DNA of 64,000 nt from Bacteroidales bacterium UBA5515 (GCA_002423895.1 DIOL01000012.1:61209-125208), one strand, 5' to 3'; positions 26,339-36,228 are shown, numbered from the stretch's first letter. A program made the numbers and translations. Notes: a model not told the origin generated them from the letters alone.

Positions 26339-28216
26339 CTATCTACTAATATATATAATCAAAACAGATATATCAGAAGGGGAAACTCCACTTATTCGGG
26401 AGGCTTGTCCTATGGTTTTTGGGCGGATTTTAGTTAGCTTTTCTCTGGCTTCAAAACTAAGGGATTTAAGAGCTTGATAATCGAAATCATCCTTAATTAT
26501 TAAGTTTTCATATTTTGATAACTTATCAGCAATCTCCTGCTCCTTATCAATATAGCTTTGATATTTAATAATAATTTCTGCTCCCTCAATAATTTCTTCC
26601 TTAATATCAATTGGGATTGATTGAATGTTTTCATTTAGAGAAAGAACATTTTCTGCCAAATCCTTTAAAGTTATTTGAGGACGAAGAAGAAGTTGTGAAA
26701 TCTTTGTTTTTTGGTTTATTTGAGGAGTTTCTTTTTCTTCAAACAAGGCATTAACCTCTTTAGGTTCTGCACTTGTTTTCTCAATAAAAGTTACTAATTG
26801 ATTGCAGGAAGATTTCTTTCTCTCAACTCTTTCCATTCTTTCCTTTGAAGCTAAGCCAATGGCAAAGGACAAAGGTGTTAGACGAAGGTCTGCATTATCC
26901 TGACGAAGAAGTATTCTGTATTCTGCCCTTGAAGTAAACATACGATAAGGTTCATCAACTCCTTTTGTGATTAAATCATCAATCAAAACTCCAATATAGC
27001 TTTCGGAACGTTTAAGGGTAAAGGCTGGTTTTTCATTTACTTTCAAACTTGCATTTATTCCTGCCATCAGTCCTTGTGATGCTGCTTCTTCGTAGCCAGT
27101 TGTTCCGTTTATTTGTCCAGCAAAATAAAGATTTTCAATTAGTTTTGTTTCTAAAGTGTCTTTAAGCTGGGTTGGAGGGAAATAGTCATACTCTATTGCA
27201 TATCCTGGCTTTTGTATTATGGCATTTTCAAAACCTACAATGTTTCTTAATGCTTCATATTGAATGCTAAGAGGCAAAGAGGAAGAGAAACCATTTACAT
27301 AGAAAAGGCTTGAATAATTACTTTCCGGTTCAATGAAAAGTTGATGACGGTCTTTTGAAGAAAATCTTTCTATTTTATCTTCAATGGAAGGACAATAACG
27401 AGGTCCTACTCCTTTAATTCTCCCTTGGAAAAGAGGAGATTTATCAAAACCTTCTCTAAGTATATTGTGAACTTTAAGTGAAGTGTAGGCTAAAAAACAG
27501 CTTCTTTGCTCCAAAGCTTTTTCTCTTTGAACAAAGAAAGAGAATTGTTTGGGCTCTGAGTCACCTTTTTGTTCTTCCAGTTTAGAGAAGTCAATGCTTC
27601 TTCCATCAACTCTCATTGGAGTTCCTGTTTTGAGAGTTTTTACTTCAAAACCATATTCTTTAAGATTTTCTGAAATTCCTTTTGACTGTTCCTCTCCTAT
27701 TCTTCCTCCCAAAAAATTAGTCTCCCCAATATGTATTTTACCATTAAGGAAGGTTCCATTGGTTAAAACTACTGACTTTCCTTCAATTTCCAATCCCATT
27801 TTAGTTTTAACTCCACAAACTTTTTGGTTCTCTATCTTTAAACCAATAACCTCATCCTGCCAAAGGCTAAGATTAGGGATTTGTTCCAAAACTCTTCTCC
27901 AGGAGATAGAAAACATAATATTATCTACCTGAGCTCTTGGACTCCACATGGCTGGTCCTTTGGAAAGATTAAGCATACGGAACTGAAGAGTGTTTTGATC
28001 GGTTATTATTCCTGAATAGCCTCCCAAGGCATCAATCTCACGAACAATTTGTCCTTTAGCCACTCCTCCCATTGCTGGATTGCACGAAAGCTGAGCAATG
28101 GCATTCAGGTTTTGTGTGATAAGAAGAACTGAAGAACCTAAATTAGCTGCTGCACAAGCTGCTTCGCAACCTGCATGACCTGCACCAACAACAATTACAT
28201 CAAAGTTTTTAAACAT
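26339..28216 (-). CDS. mnmG: tRNA uridine-5-carboxymethylaminomethyl(34) synthesis enzyme
   Basis: This FAD enzyme works with MnmE to add the carboxymethylaminomethyl group at wobble U34. The 625 residues begin with GAGHAGCEAACAAANLG (FAD Rossmann site, about 11-27) and contain the family signatures CNPAMGGVAKG, GPRYCPSIEDK and GQINGTTGYEEAASQGL, with the C-terminal helical domain. It starts inside ybeY (22-bp overlap), so it is coupled to it. The other U34 enzyme, mnmA, lies at 56362. Confidence 0.96.
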   Translation of the reverse strand: MFKNFDVIVVGAGHAGCEAACAAANLGSSVLLITQNLNAIAQLSCNPAMGGVAKGQIVREIDALGGYSGIITDQNTLQFRMLNLSKGPAMWSPRAQVDNIMFSISWRRVLEQIPNLSLWQDEVIGLKIENQKVCGVKTKMGLEIEGKSVVLTNGTFLNGKIHIGETNFLGGRIGEEQSKGISENLKEYGFEVKTLKTGTPMRVDGRSIDFSKLEEQKGDSEPKQFSFFVQREKALEQRSCFLAYTSLKVHNILREGFDKSPLFQGRIKGVGPRYCPSIEDKIERFSSKDRHQLFIEPESNYSSLFYVNGFSSSLPLSIQYEALRNIVGFENAIIQKPGYAIEYDYFPPTQLKDTLETKLIENLYFAGQINGTTGYEEAASQGLMAGINASLKVNEKPAFTLKRSESYIGVLIDDLITKGVDEPYRMFTSRAEYRILLRQDNADLRLTPLSFAIGLASKERMERVERKKSSCNQLVTFIEKTSAEPKEVNALFEEKETPQINQKTKISQLLLRPQITLKDLAENVLSLNENIQSIPIDIKEEIIEGAEIIIKYQSYIDKEQEIADKLSKYENLIIKDDFDYQALKSLSFEAREKLTKIRPKTIGQASRISGVSPSDISVLIIYISR

Positions 28217-28611
28217 TCCTGCTCCTTAATTCTCATTTGTTTTGCTTCCTTGTCTGTTTTATCTTTAAATCCCAAAAGATGCAAAACTCCATGTATAATT
28301 ACTCTATGAAGTTCTTCTTCAAAACTTACATTTAATTCTTTAGCATTGTCCATTACTCTGTCAATGCTAATAAATAAATCACCTGCAATTTTATTTTCTG
28401 CAGTATAATCAAAGGTTATAATATCTGTGTAGAAATCGTGCTGAAGATAGGTTTGGTTAATCTCCAAAAGATAATCGTCTGAGCAAAAAATATAGGATAT
28501 ATCCCCTACTTTCATTCCTTTTTGCTCAACAATAGATTTAATCCACGATTTTAATTTATTCTTTTGTCTTAAAGTGTCTTTTATTTCAACAAAATTAAAG
28601 CTAATTGCCAT
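28195..28611 (-). CDS. ybeY: Endoribonuclease YbeY (rRNA maturation)
   Basis: This metal-dependent RNase is linked to 16S rRNA processing. The 138 residues contain the zinc motif HGVLHLLGFKDK: the first two His residues are present but the third position, His in E. coli-type HGxLHLxGYDH, reads Lys with a neighbouring Asp. I believe this variant is normal in Bacteroidota, but it should be compared with relatives. It overlaps mnmG by 22 bp and follows the small gene at 28628 by 16 bp. Confidence 0.92.
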   Translation of the reverse strand: MAISFNFVEIKDTLRQKNKLKSWIKSIVEQKGMKVGDISYIFCSDDYLLEINQTYLQHDFYTDIITFDYTAENKIAGDLFISIDRVMDNAKELNVSFEEELHRVIIHGVLHLLGFKDKTDKEAKQMRIKEQECLKTLM

Positions 28612-28627
28612 TTTTTAGTGTTTAGTT

Positions 28628-29059
28628 CTATACGCTTTTAGTATGGATTGACTTTTGTGTGAAAAACACTTTAAACTTTTCTTGACGAGTTTTTAGTTCA
28701 TCTTCATCAATTCCACTTACATAGAAAATCAATTCTAATGTTTTGCCATCGTCTAATATATTGTATTCGTTGGTTAGCATTTGAATTAATTCTGTTACAG
28801 AAGTGAAAACTTGCTGATTGGTTTTAAAAACAAAACATACCCCATTAACGCACTGTTCAAAAGAAAAGTCACTATTGAAATTGGAGTCAAGTTCTGGATT
28901 ATTGTAAATAATATCTAAAGCCTCATCAACCACAACAGAAAGTATTCCAAAATAATTGTGAAGATTGAATCTATCACATATTTCTTCAACCAAGGCTTGA
29001 GCCTTTATTCTTTGTGAATGATTTGAATTTAAAGTTACAATATCGTAGTTTTGTTTCAT
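28628..29059 (-). CDS. Small conserved protein, possible GHKL-ATPase-like fold
   Basis: The product has 143 residues from the ATG at 29059; an open start at 29101 would overlap the preceding gene, so the inner ATG is preferred. I do not recognise a named family. The stretch AQALVEEICDRFNLHNYFGILSVVVDEALDIIYNN resembles the first helices of anti-sigma/histidine-kinase-type ATPase domains (the Glu-Ala ... Asn box in helix 1), but no clear glycine-rich G boxes follow, so ATP binding is doubtful. It lies between the DUF4175 gene and ybeY in one run. Confidence 0.6.
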   Translation of the reverse strand: MKQNYDIVTLNSNHSQRIKAQALVEEICDRFNLHNYFGILSVVVDEALDIIYNNPELDSNFNSDFSFEQCVNGVCFVFKTNQQVFTSVTELIQMLTNEYNILDDGKTLELIFYVSGIDEDELKTRQEKFKVFFTQKSIHTKSV

Positions 29060-29072
29060 AGTGTTGTTATTT

Positions 29073-32000
29073 TCAACGTTCAAATTTATAAAAAAATTCA
29101 TTTACTTTCTCCTTATAGTAGGGAGAAAACACTGGAGGGACCTGCTTAAATAACTCCAATTCTCTATTCTTTAATTTATTAAATTCTAAGAATTGATTAT
29201 TGGATTTATCAATTAAATCCCTTCCTTCAGTAGATTCTCTTCTTTGCTCTTGCTCTTGTTTGGCTTGAGCTTTCTCGTGTTGCAACATTCTTGTAAGAAT
29301 ATTGTTTTGACGATTAATAGTCTGCTGATTTATGATTTTGTTTACGATATCTGTTTCGGTTTGTTCCATTTGTTTGATTAAATTATCCAATTCTCCTGCA
29401 CTTTTTCCTCCTTCTTCCTTTAAATCATTGGAATACTGCTGCATCATTTTTCTTATCATTTCTTGTTGAGCAGCCATTTTTGCCAATTCTTCATTAATTT
29501 TTGCATTTTCTCCAATTCTTGGCTTTTGGTTTTGTCCTTTCTTTTGTCCTTCCAGCTCTTTTTTCAATCTCTCCATTTCTTTGTTTAAGGCCTCCTGCAT
29601 CTCTCTCATTGATTTAGGACTTTGTTTCCCTTGCTTTGGACTATTGCATTGATTCTTTGGCTGCGATTTGGAGTTGTTTTTGCTTTTGGACTTAGACTTC
29701 ATATTCTGCTGCATATTATTTAAACTCTCTGCCAAAAGAAGAGAAAGGTTATTCATTGAAGTCATTGCATATTGTTGAGAAGATGTAGCTTGAGTGTTTC
29801 TATAGGAACCATAAATTCCTTGATTATATTGAAGGAGCTTTTCAATTGAATTGCCAATTTGATTATCTATTGAAGTCAATTCCTTATTAATAATATTGCT
29901 TATTTGTGGTTGACGCTTACTCATTGCAAAAAGACTGTCGGAAATCATCTTCATATCATTCTTTATCTTATTTTGAGTGTTGATAAGATTTTGGTATAAA
30001 GGATCTGTTACTGAGGTTTCTCTTACCTTAAGAATTAAATCTTCCTGCATAAAGGAAAGTTTATTAAGGTTTTTAAGAATTTGTCTTACCTCTTGTATAT
30101 CTTCTGCCAATTGTTCTTCTTCATTTTCTTCTTGTTGCTGCTGAAGGTCATCTGCCATTTCCTGCATTTTTTCTGCAGCTTGTTTTTGATTTTTGGAGGC
30201 ATCTTTATTCCTCTTTTGCTCCATATTCTTTTGAGCATTCTTTTGAGCCTGAGTTATGCTATCTTCTTTTTGCTTGTCAGATTTAATTTTTAAAGGATCT
30301 TCAAGCTCAGATGCTTTTTTCTGAAGTTCTTGAATATCTTTCTTTATATCTTCAAATGATTTATTTAACTGACTTTGCTTTTCTTGAAGTTCTTTATTGT
30401 TTTTAGGGTTTTGCTGAGTTTCTTGCGATAATTCTTTTTGCTCTTGAGCCATTTTATTCAGTTTATCTATTGTCTCAAGCATTTTCTTATCAACTTCCAA
30501 ACGCTTAAACATCTCAAGATTCCTATCCAATTGTTTCTCCAAATTCTCATTGCTCATCTTCATCTTGTCTAAGGCTTCTTTGAGGTCTTCCTTCTTAATA
30601 TTATTCCTGATCATTTTATTCAACTCCTCAAACATATCCTTAGCTACCTCATCATAGAGCTTTTCAAGTTCTTTTTGCTTCTTTAATATTTCTTCGTTTT
30701 GTTGTTTATATCTCTGGTCTAAATTATTGTTTTCTTTTATCTTCTTACTTATATCTTCAAGCGATTGCTTGATTTGATCTTGCTTTTTCTTTAATGACTC
30801 TATCTGCTTTTTATCTTGCCAATCCAATTCCTTCTTTTCAAGTAATTTTTTATTCAATTCTCTAATTTCTTCTTGAATTTTCTTCAATTCCATTAAAGAC
30901 TGGTCGGTTTCTTTCTTTATTTGATTACTTGTTTTTTCCTGTTTCTCTTCAATCTCATTTATTGTAGGGATTTCTATTGTGAAAACTCCTGAGCGAGTTG
31001 ATTTTGCTCCATCAATTGCATCATTGTCCCAAACTTCAAAATAATAAACCAATCTTTCTCCTGGTTTAAGTTCTGACAAATCATAACTATAATAAAACTC
31101 TTGAGCGTTTTCCTTAGTGTTTAAAGGCAAAGTGGATGAAATAATGGTTTGTTTTGGAGAATCCTTTTCATATTTTTCAACGTGAAACTCCAATTTTGAG
31201 AAACCATAATCATCTTTTATCTGTCCTCTAAAGTATACTCTATCTGCAATTATACTATCCTTTTGTTCAATAACTGCTATTTGAGGGCTTAAATCAGAAA
31301 TTACATTAACTAAAAACTCCAAAGAATCACTATAAGTTGTGAAGTTATTTTTGGTAAATAGCTGATAGCTCAAATCGAACATTATTCGTTTGGAGAAAGA
31401 AAGTCTCCCATTCTTGTCAGGGGAGAAACTCTCCTCTTTACTATTACTCTTAAAGATTAGGGTTTTGGTGTCTCTTGTAAACGCTCTCCAACTTATAGTA
31501 CTTCCCTTTGGAACTGAAAAATTGCTAACATTGGTAAATGATTCTTCTTTCATTTGAGTGTAGGCAGGATAAGTAATTACTGCTTGAAGGTCTAATAGAA
31601 TTGGTTTAGGAAGCACTTCTATATTGTAGTCGTTGCTTGTTATTTCAGAGGACTCAAAATGAAAGGTTGCATTGTTTTGGATTTGTTTTATTGAATAAGT
31701 AAATATGTCTTTTTTCTCCTTATTCATTTCAAAAATCTGCTTGTTTATTACAATATTTACTTTGTCAACAAGCATTTCTCCTTCAATTTTAACTCTTATG
31801 TCTATATCTCCGTGTTGCAAAACCTTTAAATCTGTGTTGAGTAATTTAAAAGAAAATGGTGCTGGTTTTTGGAAATGTTTTGTATGATTGATATAACGAT
31901 ATGTTGGCTCACTAATAAAGCTTGGGAAGAAAATTCCACAAAGAAGAAGAATAACCACTGGTATTAGTGCCCATTTAATGTATTTTTTGTTCTTTGAAAT

Positions 32001-32438
32001 ATCTACTGCCTTAACGAATGGGATTGGAGAAAGCTCTTGCGTTCTTTGTTTTATACTTGCTTCCAAAAGTTCGGAGTCTTCCTTTGAGGCTATATCTTGA
32101 AGTTGAAGTAGGTTTAAAAGCTTATCTGAAACCTCAGGGAAATGAGTACCTATTATGTTTGCGGCTTCCTTATATGATATGGTTTTGGTTAGACGGAATA
32201 TCTTAAAAAGAGGGACAAGAATAAAGAAATAAAGTATTAGAAGAGCAATTGTAAGAAAAGAATAGAATAGAATGGAGCGTGTGAGAGTGGAATAATAACC
32301 AAAGTATTCAAGGGTGTTAAGTATAAGAAAGAAACTTAAAAGAAGAAAAATGCAATATAATATGCCTTTTATTAGCTTGTTCTTGTAGTACTTTCTTATA
32401 AACTTATCTAACTTCGATATAATTATTTCATTAGTCAT
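29073..32438 (-). CDS. Large DUF4175-type membrane protein with coiled coils
   Basis: The protein has 1121 residues with two hydrophobic helices near the N-terminus (about 23-40 and 52-75), a third at about 155-170, and then a beta-rich part (about 190-490). A very long Lys/Glu/Gln-rich region of coiled coil and low complexity follows (about 500-1090). This architecture is that of the DUF4175 proteins of Bacteroidota, whose role is unknown. The third helix and beta-rich part suggest that the bulk sits in the periplasm. Long minus/plus shadow frames come from its repetitive codons. It begins 14 bp after the epimerase gene. Confidence 0.8.
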   Translation of the reverse strand: MTNEIIISKLDKFIRKYYKNKLIKGILYCIFLLLSFFLILNTLEYFGYYSTLTRSILFYSFLTIALLILYFFILVPLFKIFRLTKTISYKEAANIIGTHFPEVSDKLLNLLQLQDIASKEDSELLEASIKQRTQELSPIPFVKAVDISKNKKYIKWALIPVVILLLCGIFFPSFISEPTYRYINHTKHFQKPAPFSFKLLNTDLKVLQHGDIDIRVKIEGEMLVDKVNIVINKQIFEMNKEKKDIFTYSIKQIQNNATFHFESSEITSNDYNIEVLPKPILLDLQAVITYPAYTQMKEESFTNVSNFSVPKGSTISWRAFTRDTKTLIFKSNSKEESFSPDKNGRLSFSKRIMFDLSYQLFTKNNFTTYSDSLEFLVNVISDLSPQIAVIEQKDSIIADRVYFRGQIKDDYGFSKLEFHVEKYEKDSPKQTIISSTLPLNTKENAQEFYYSYDLSELKPGERLVYYFEVWDNDAIDGAKSTRSGVFTIEIPTINEIEEKQEKTSNQIKKETDQSLMELKKIQEEIRELNKKLLEKKELDWQDKKQIESLKKKQDQIKQSLEDISKKIKENNNLDQRYKQQNEEILKKQKELEKLYDEVAKDMFEELNKMIRNNIKKEDLKEALDKMKMSNENLEKQLDRNLEMFKRLEVDKKMLETIDKLNKMAQEQKELSQETQQNPKNNKELQEKQSQLNKSFEDIKKDIQELQKKASELEDPLKIKSDKQKEDSITQAQKNAQKNMEQKRNKDASKNQKQAAEKMQEMADDLQQQQEENEEEQLAEDIQEVRQILKNLNKLSFMQEDLILKVRETSVTDPLYQNLINTQNKIKNDMKMISDSLFAMSKRQPQISNIINKELTSIDNQIGNSIEKLLQYNQGIYGSYRNTQATSSQQYAMTSMNNLSLLLAESLNNMQQNMKSKSKSKNNSKSQPKNQCNSPKQGKQSPKSMREMQEALNKEMERLKKELEGQKKGQNQKPRIGENAKINEELAKMAAQQEMIRKMMQQYSNDLKEEGGKSAGELDNLIKQMEQTETDIVNKIINQQTINRQNNILTRMLQHEKAQAKQEQEQRRESTEGRDLIDKSNNQFLEFNKLKNRELELFKQVPPVFSPYYKEKVNEFFYKFER

Positions 32439-32452
32439 TTTATTTATTTAAC

Positions 32453-33436
32453 CTATTTCAACCACTTCTCTTGTTTATACCAACTGATTGATTTTTCTAC
32501 TCCTTTTTCCAAATCTACCTTAGGTTTATAACCTAAGTCTTTTTTCAAATCCTCAATACCACAGTTCCAGTTTCTTGCTTTAAGTATGTTGAATTTATCT
32601 TTATTTAGGGTAAAAGATTTTCCAATTAACTTGCCAATAAATTCCATTAGCGAACTAATCCACTTTACTATAAACAAAGGAAATTTAAGTTTTATTGTCC
32701 AAGTATTTAATACTTTCTTGGTTATTTGAGCAAATTCTGTATCCAAATAGAGCTTGCCATCACTAACAAAATAGGTTTTACCACTTATTTCTGATTGCAT
32801 TGCCAATATGCTTACATCAACCAAATCATCAACATAAACAAAAGTCAGTCTTTGTGCAACAAATCCAAGATAAGGCTCAAGGTGATTATTAATGGTTTGA
32901 AAGTATACAAAATAATCTGTTTCACGTGGACCATAAACTCCAGTTGGACGAAGAATAATATATTTACCTTTAAAATTATCTCTAATGTATTCTTCTGCTT
33001 CAAGTTTGGCTTTGCCATATTCGGTATTTGGCTTGTTTAAGTCTTCAACTTTGCACTCACAAAAAGTGGTCTCCTCTCCAGGGCCATGAGCTGCAAAACT
33101 ACTGAAGAATATTAATTTGGTTGATGTGTTTTGAAGTGCATCAACCAAATTCTTTACATAGCCATAGTTTACTTTGTAAAAATCTTCTTTTCTCTTTGCT
33201 TTTGTAAGTCCTGCAAGATGAAAAACAGCATAAAAATTCTCTTCTTTAAGAATTCTTTCCAACTCATCGGGATTATTGTAAGGAAGGTCTAAGAAACTTA
33301 TCCTTTGGTCTTGTAAATACTTTCTGCTACTTGATTTTCTAATGCCTGCCGTTACCTGATATCCTTCTTGAAGAAGTTTCTCAACCAAGGTGCTTCCAAT
33401 AAATCCACTTGCTCCTGTAACTAAAACCTTCAACAT
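32453..33436 (-). CDS. NAD-dependent epimerase/reductase, CerR-like by context
   Basis: This is a 327-residue extended short-chain dehydrogenase with the Rossmann motif VTGASGFIGSTL (5-16), FHLAGLTKAKR, a catalytic Tyr-Lys pair in TEYGKAKLEAE and RPTGVYGPRE. On its own it would be called a nucleotide-sugar epimerase. Next to serine palmitoyltransferase and a GNAT-like protein it fits the reductase CerR that acts on 3-keto-ceramide in the bacterial ceramide pathway described in Caulobacter. That assignment is inference from gene order. It lies 6 bp after the GNAT gene. Confidence 0.8.
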   Translation of the reverse strand: MLKVLVTGASGFIGSTLVEKLLQEGYQVTAGIRKSSSRKYLQDQRISFLDLPYNNPDELERILKEENFYAVFHLAGLTKAKRKEDFYKVNYGYVKNLVDALQNTSTKLIFFSSFAAHGPGEETTFCECKVEDLNKPNTEYGKAKLEAEEYIRDNFKGKYIILRPTGVYGPRETDYFVYFQTINNHLEPYLGFVAQRLTFVYVDDLVDVSILAMQSEISGKTYFVSDGKLYLDTEFAQITKKVLNTWTIKLKFPLFIVKWISSLMEFIGKLIGKSFTLNKDKFNILKARNWNCGIEDLKKDLGYKPKVDLEKGVEKSISWYKQEKWLK

Positions 33437-33442
33437 TTCTTC

Positions 33443-34570
33443 TTAGATTTCTTTTATGTAAGCTCTACGACGAATTGCTATCCTACTCTTATATTTTTCC
33501 CAAATTTGTGCCGCTTGATTTGTTTCAAGCTGAGGATTTGCAATTGCCATTTTTGAGTTTAACTCAATATAGCGACGATTCATTTCCACATAATAAAGAG
33601 AATGAACTCCCTTATTTTGCCAATCAGGGTCAACTCCATTAAGATATAAATCGATGTAATCGTAATTTTTTAAAGCCTTAAGGAAATAATACCATCCAAA
33701 AGGAAATAACTTTCCTTTAGATTTTCTTAATGCATCACAAAATGAAGGCATGGAAACTCCAAAAGCAACAACATCGTCTTTCTCATCAACAATAAAACAA
33801 ACTAATTTAGGATCAATAAAAGTGAAATACTGTCCTATGTAGAATTTAATTTGTTTTTCATTTAAAGGAACATATCCAAAGAGATTTGCAAAAGAACGAT
33901 TAACTAAATTAAAAATCTTATTACCATAAAGGTCACAGATTTTCTTTTTTGAAAGATTATCAACAATTTTTAAGTTGTATTTATTCTTTATCAACTCATT
34001 TACCTTTGCAACCTTTTCTGGAATTGGTTGATTGGCCTGAATTTCATATTGAATCCAATCAACTTCTTTCTTATAGCCTAACTGCTCAATTATAACTGGA
34101 TAATAAGAAGGGTTGTAATAACAAGCCATAGGACAGTTGGTTTCAAATCCTTCCACCATCATACCTTCCTTGTCCATATCGGTGAAGCCCATAGGTCCAA
34201 CAATCTCATTCATTCCCTTTTCTTTTGCCCAATTCTCCACAGCATTCAAAAGAGCTTGAGCAACATTAACATCATTAATGTAGTCAAACCATCCAAAACG
34301 CATCCTCTTTTGTTTCCAAATCTCGTTGGCTCTATTATTCAACATCCCAACAATTCTTCCAACAATTTCCTCTCCTTTATAAGCCAAGAAAATCTTTGAA
34401 TCGCAGAATTCAAAAGCAGGATTCTTCTTCTTATTAAAAGTAACTCTTTCATCCATCAATAAAGATGGTACCCACATCTTATCATCCTTAAAAAGCTTGT
34501 AGGGGAATTTTAAAAACTTATTGAAGCCTTTTTTGTCTTTAACCTCTTCTATTCTTATTTTGTTATCCAT
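33443..34570 (-). CDS. GNAT-like acyltransferase, possible ceramide synthase
   Basis: The 375-residue protein has an N-acetyltransferase-like core. FLAYKGEEIVGRIVGMLNNRANE (about 81-103) matches GNAT strands beta2-beta4, and GPMGFTDMDKEGMMVEGF is a conserved block of this Bacteroidota family. Its place between serine palmitoyltransferase and a CerR-like reductase suggests the bacterial ceramide synthase (GNAT-like bCerS), which N-acylates the long-chain base. I see the fold and the context; the activity is inferred. It lies 21 bp after the spt gene. Confidence 0.68.
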   Translation of the reverse strand: MDNKIRIEEVKDKKGFNKFLKFPYKLFKDDKMWVPSLLMDERVTFNKKKNPAFEFCDSKIFLAYKGEEIVGRIVGMLNNRANEIWKQKRMRFGWFDYINDVNVAQALLNAVENWAKEKGMNEIVGPMGFTDMDKEGMMVEGFETNCPMACYYNPSYYPVIIEQLGYKKEVDWIQYEIQANQPIPEKVAKVNELIKNKYNLKIVDNLSKKKICDLYGNKIFNLVNRSFANLFGYVPLNEKQIKFYIGQYFTFIDPKLVCFIVDEKDDVVAFGVSMPSFCDALRKSKGKLFPFGWYYFLKALKNYDYIDLYLNGVDPDWQNKGVHSLYYVEMNRRYIELNSKMAIANPQLETNQAAQIWEKYKSRIAIRRRAYIKEI

Positions 34571-34591
34571 TTATTCAGTTATTAAATACAA

Positions 34592-35779
34592 TTATTGTAT
34601 TATTCCATACTTTTTGAAGACTTTTGTAAGCTTATCAATAGCTATGTCAACCTGATGATGAGTATGTGTTGCCATTAAAGAAAAACGAATTAATGTTGCA
34701 TCAGGTGAGCATGCTGGAGGAATAACTGGATTAACAAATATACCTTCATCGTAAATCTCTTTTGTGATTAAAAATGTTTTCTCTGTATCTCTTATATAAA
34801 GAGGAATTATAGGAGAATTAGTTGGTCCAATTTCAAAACCATTTGTTCTAAAAGCATTTAGAGAATAGTTAGTTATATCCCATAAATTTTCAATTCTTTC
34901 TGGCTCTTCTTTTATAACATCCAAAGCAGCAATAACACTTGCAGTTGCTGAAGGAGAAATGGAAGCAGAGAAAATATAAGGACGTGATGTATGTCTTAAA
35001 TAGTTTATTGTTTCCTTATCTGTTGCAATAAAACCACCAATAGCAGCTAAACTCTTGCTAAAAGTACCCATAATTAAATCCACATCTTCGGTAATTCCAA
35101 AATGATTACATATTCCTTTTCCACCTTTTCCGAAGACACCCAAGCTGTGAGCCTCATCAACATAAACATCAGCATTGTATTTTCTTGCCAATTTAGTTAT
35201 TTCAGGAAGATTTGAAATATCTCCTTCCATTGAAAAAACTCCATCAACTACAATAAGCTTTACTTCATCATAAGGAATCTTTTTAAGGACAGCCTCCAAA
35301 GAAGCCATATCATTATGTTTAAACTTATAGTTCTTAGCATAAGAAATTCTTCTTCCTTCAATAATTGAAGCATGATCCAATTCATCTAAAATTAAATGGT
35401 CTCCCCTTCCAACAATTGTTGGGATAACTCCAATGTTGGCATGAAAACCTGTTGAATACACAATAGCCTTTTCTTTTCCAACAAAGGAAGCTAATTTCTC
35501 CTCAAGCTCAATGTGAATGTCTAATGTACCATTTAAGAATGGTGAACCAGCGCATCCAGAACCATACTTTTTGAAAGCAGCTACTCCAGCTTCAATAATT
35601 TTTGGATGATTTGTAAGTCCTAAATAAGAATTAGAACCAAACATTAAAACTTTTCTTTCGTTCATTAAAACTTCACAATCCTGATCACTACAAATCATTC
35701 TGAAATATGGGTAAATTCCCATATCCATTATTTTTTGTGGTTCATTGTAAGACGAAAATCTGTTTTTTAATTGCTTCAT
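34592..35779 (-). CDS. spt: Serine palmitoyltransferase-type aminotransferase
   Basis: This PLP enzyme of the alpha-oxoamine synthase family condenses serine with an acyl-CoA or acyl-ACP to make 3-ketosphinganine; glycine C-acetyltransferase and BioF are the alternatives. The 395 residues include SNSYLGLTNHP, ATGFHANIG-like YSTGFHANIG, DEAHSLGVFG with the PLP-ring Asp/His, and the Schiff-base Lys in GTFSKSLAAIGGF. The N-terminus MKQLKNRFSSYNEPQKIMD and size match Bacteroides SPT. The -7 box at 35826-35819 supports ATG 35779 over an open start at 35821. Confidence 0.87.
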   Translation of the reverse strand: MKQLKNRFSSYNEPQKIMDMGIYPYFRMICSDQDCEVLMNERKVLMFGSNSYLGLTNHPKIIEAGVAAFKKYGSGCAGSPFLNGTLDIHIELEEKLASFVGKEKAIVYSTGFHANIGVIPTIVGRGDHLILDELDHASIIEGRRISYAKNYKFKHNDMASLEAVLKKIPYDEVKLIVVDGVFSMEGDISNLPEITKLARKYNADVYVDEAHSLGVFGKGGKGICNHFGITEDVDLIMGTFSKSLAAIGGFIATDKETINYLRHTSRPYIFSASISPSATASVIAALDVIKEEPERIENLWDITNYSLNAFRTNGFEIGPTNSPIIPLYIRDTEKTFLITKEIYDEGIFVNPVIPPACSPDATLIRFSLMATHTHHQVDIAIDKLTKVFKKYGIIQ

Positions 35780-35818
35780 ATATACTCTATTAATCTTTAT
35801 CCAAATTAAATTAAGGCA

Positions 35819-35826
35819 CAAAGTTA
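35819..35826 (-). promoter_or_regulatory. -7 box of the spt operon
   Basis: Minus strand TAACTTTG matches TAnnTTTG and lies 39 bp before the chosen spt ATG. It would drive the seven-gene run down to mnmG. No TTTG is clear at -33. Confidence 0.5.
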
Positions 35827-36169
35827 CTATTTTATTTGTAATTAAGAGCTTTTAAGCTACAAAAAACCTTATAGGACAATTAACACAGGAAGGAAAATAA
35901 GGAAATAGTTACCAATTCAGAGGGGAAAAAATAAATCAAAGAAGTATTAATTAATATCTATATTACATATTCCTTATTTACGTTTACTGAAATCAAGTAA
36001 TAATTTTTTCTTTCTTAGTTTTAATTTACTGAAACAAGGTTTTGATTATCAAAGACATTATTTTTCTATAAGATCATTATATTCTACTTATTTCAAAAAT
36101 TTCAATTAGAATTAATTCTCTTGAGCTCGAGAAATACATAGAAAAATATAATTTTATAATATCCTATAT

Positions 36170-36200
36170 ATTGAATTAAATAAAATTTTTATTAAATTTG
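36170..36200 (+). promoter_or_regulatory. Probable cas13b promoter
   Basis: ATTG (36170-36173) and TAAATTTG (36193-36200) are 19 bp apart, within the range of Bacteroides promoters. The box ends 28 bp before the ATG. Since the array has no visible leader, this may also be the promoter for the crRNAs. Confidence 0.6.
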
Positions 36201-36228
36201 CTATTCTAATTATTAAAACCAAAATATT

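Larger units (their letters stand above)
35780..36228. other. 449-bp intergenic region between divergent spt and cas13b
   Basis: No gene and no csx27/csx28 are visible. It holds the spt -7 box, the inverted pair AAATAAGGAA / TTCCTTATTT, two copies of TTTACTGAAA 42 bp apart (35983 and 36025), the odd palindrome TTTGATTATCAAA (36041-36053) and the cas13b promoter. These words are too few to call a phased array. Confidence 0.6.

Noticed and set aside
29073..32438. Calling the large coiled-coil protein an SMC-type ATPase or a myosin-like protein
   Set aside because: There is no Walker A or B motif; the N-terminal membrane helices and beta-rich part fit DUF4175 better.
35822..36228. Search for csx27 or csx28 next to cas13b
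   Set aside because: No open frame of suitable size with membrane helices or an RX4H motif exists in either flank.
35780..36228. An eighth phased-word array
   Set aside because: Only two copies of TTTACTGAAA (42 bp apart) and one isolated palindrome were found; spacing cannot be established from so few units.
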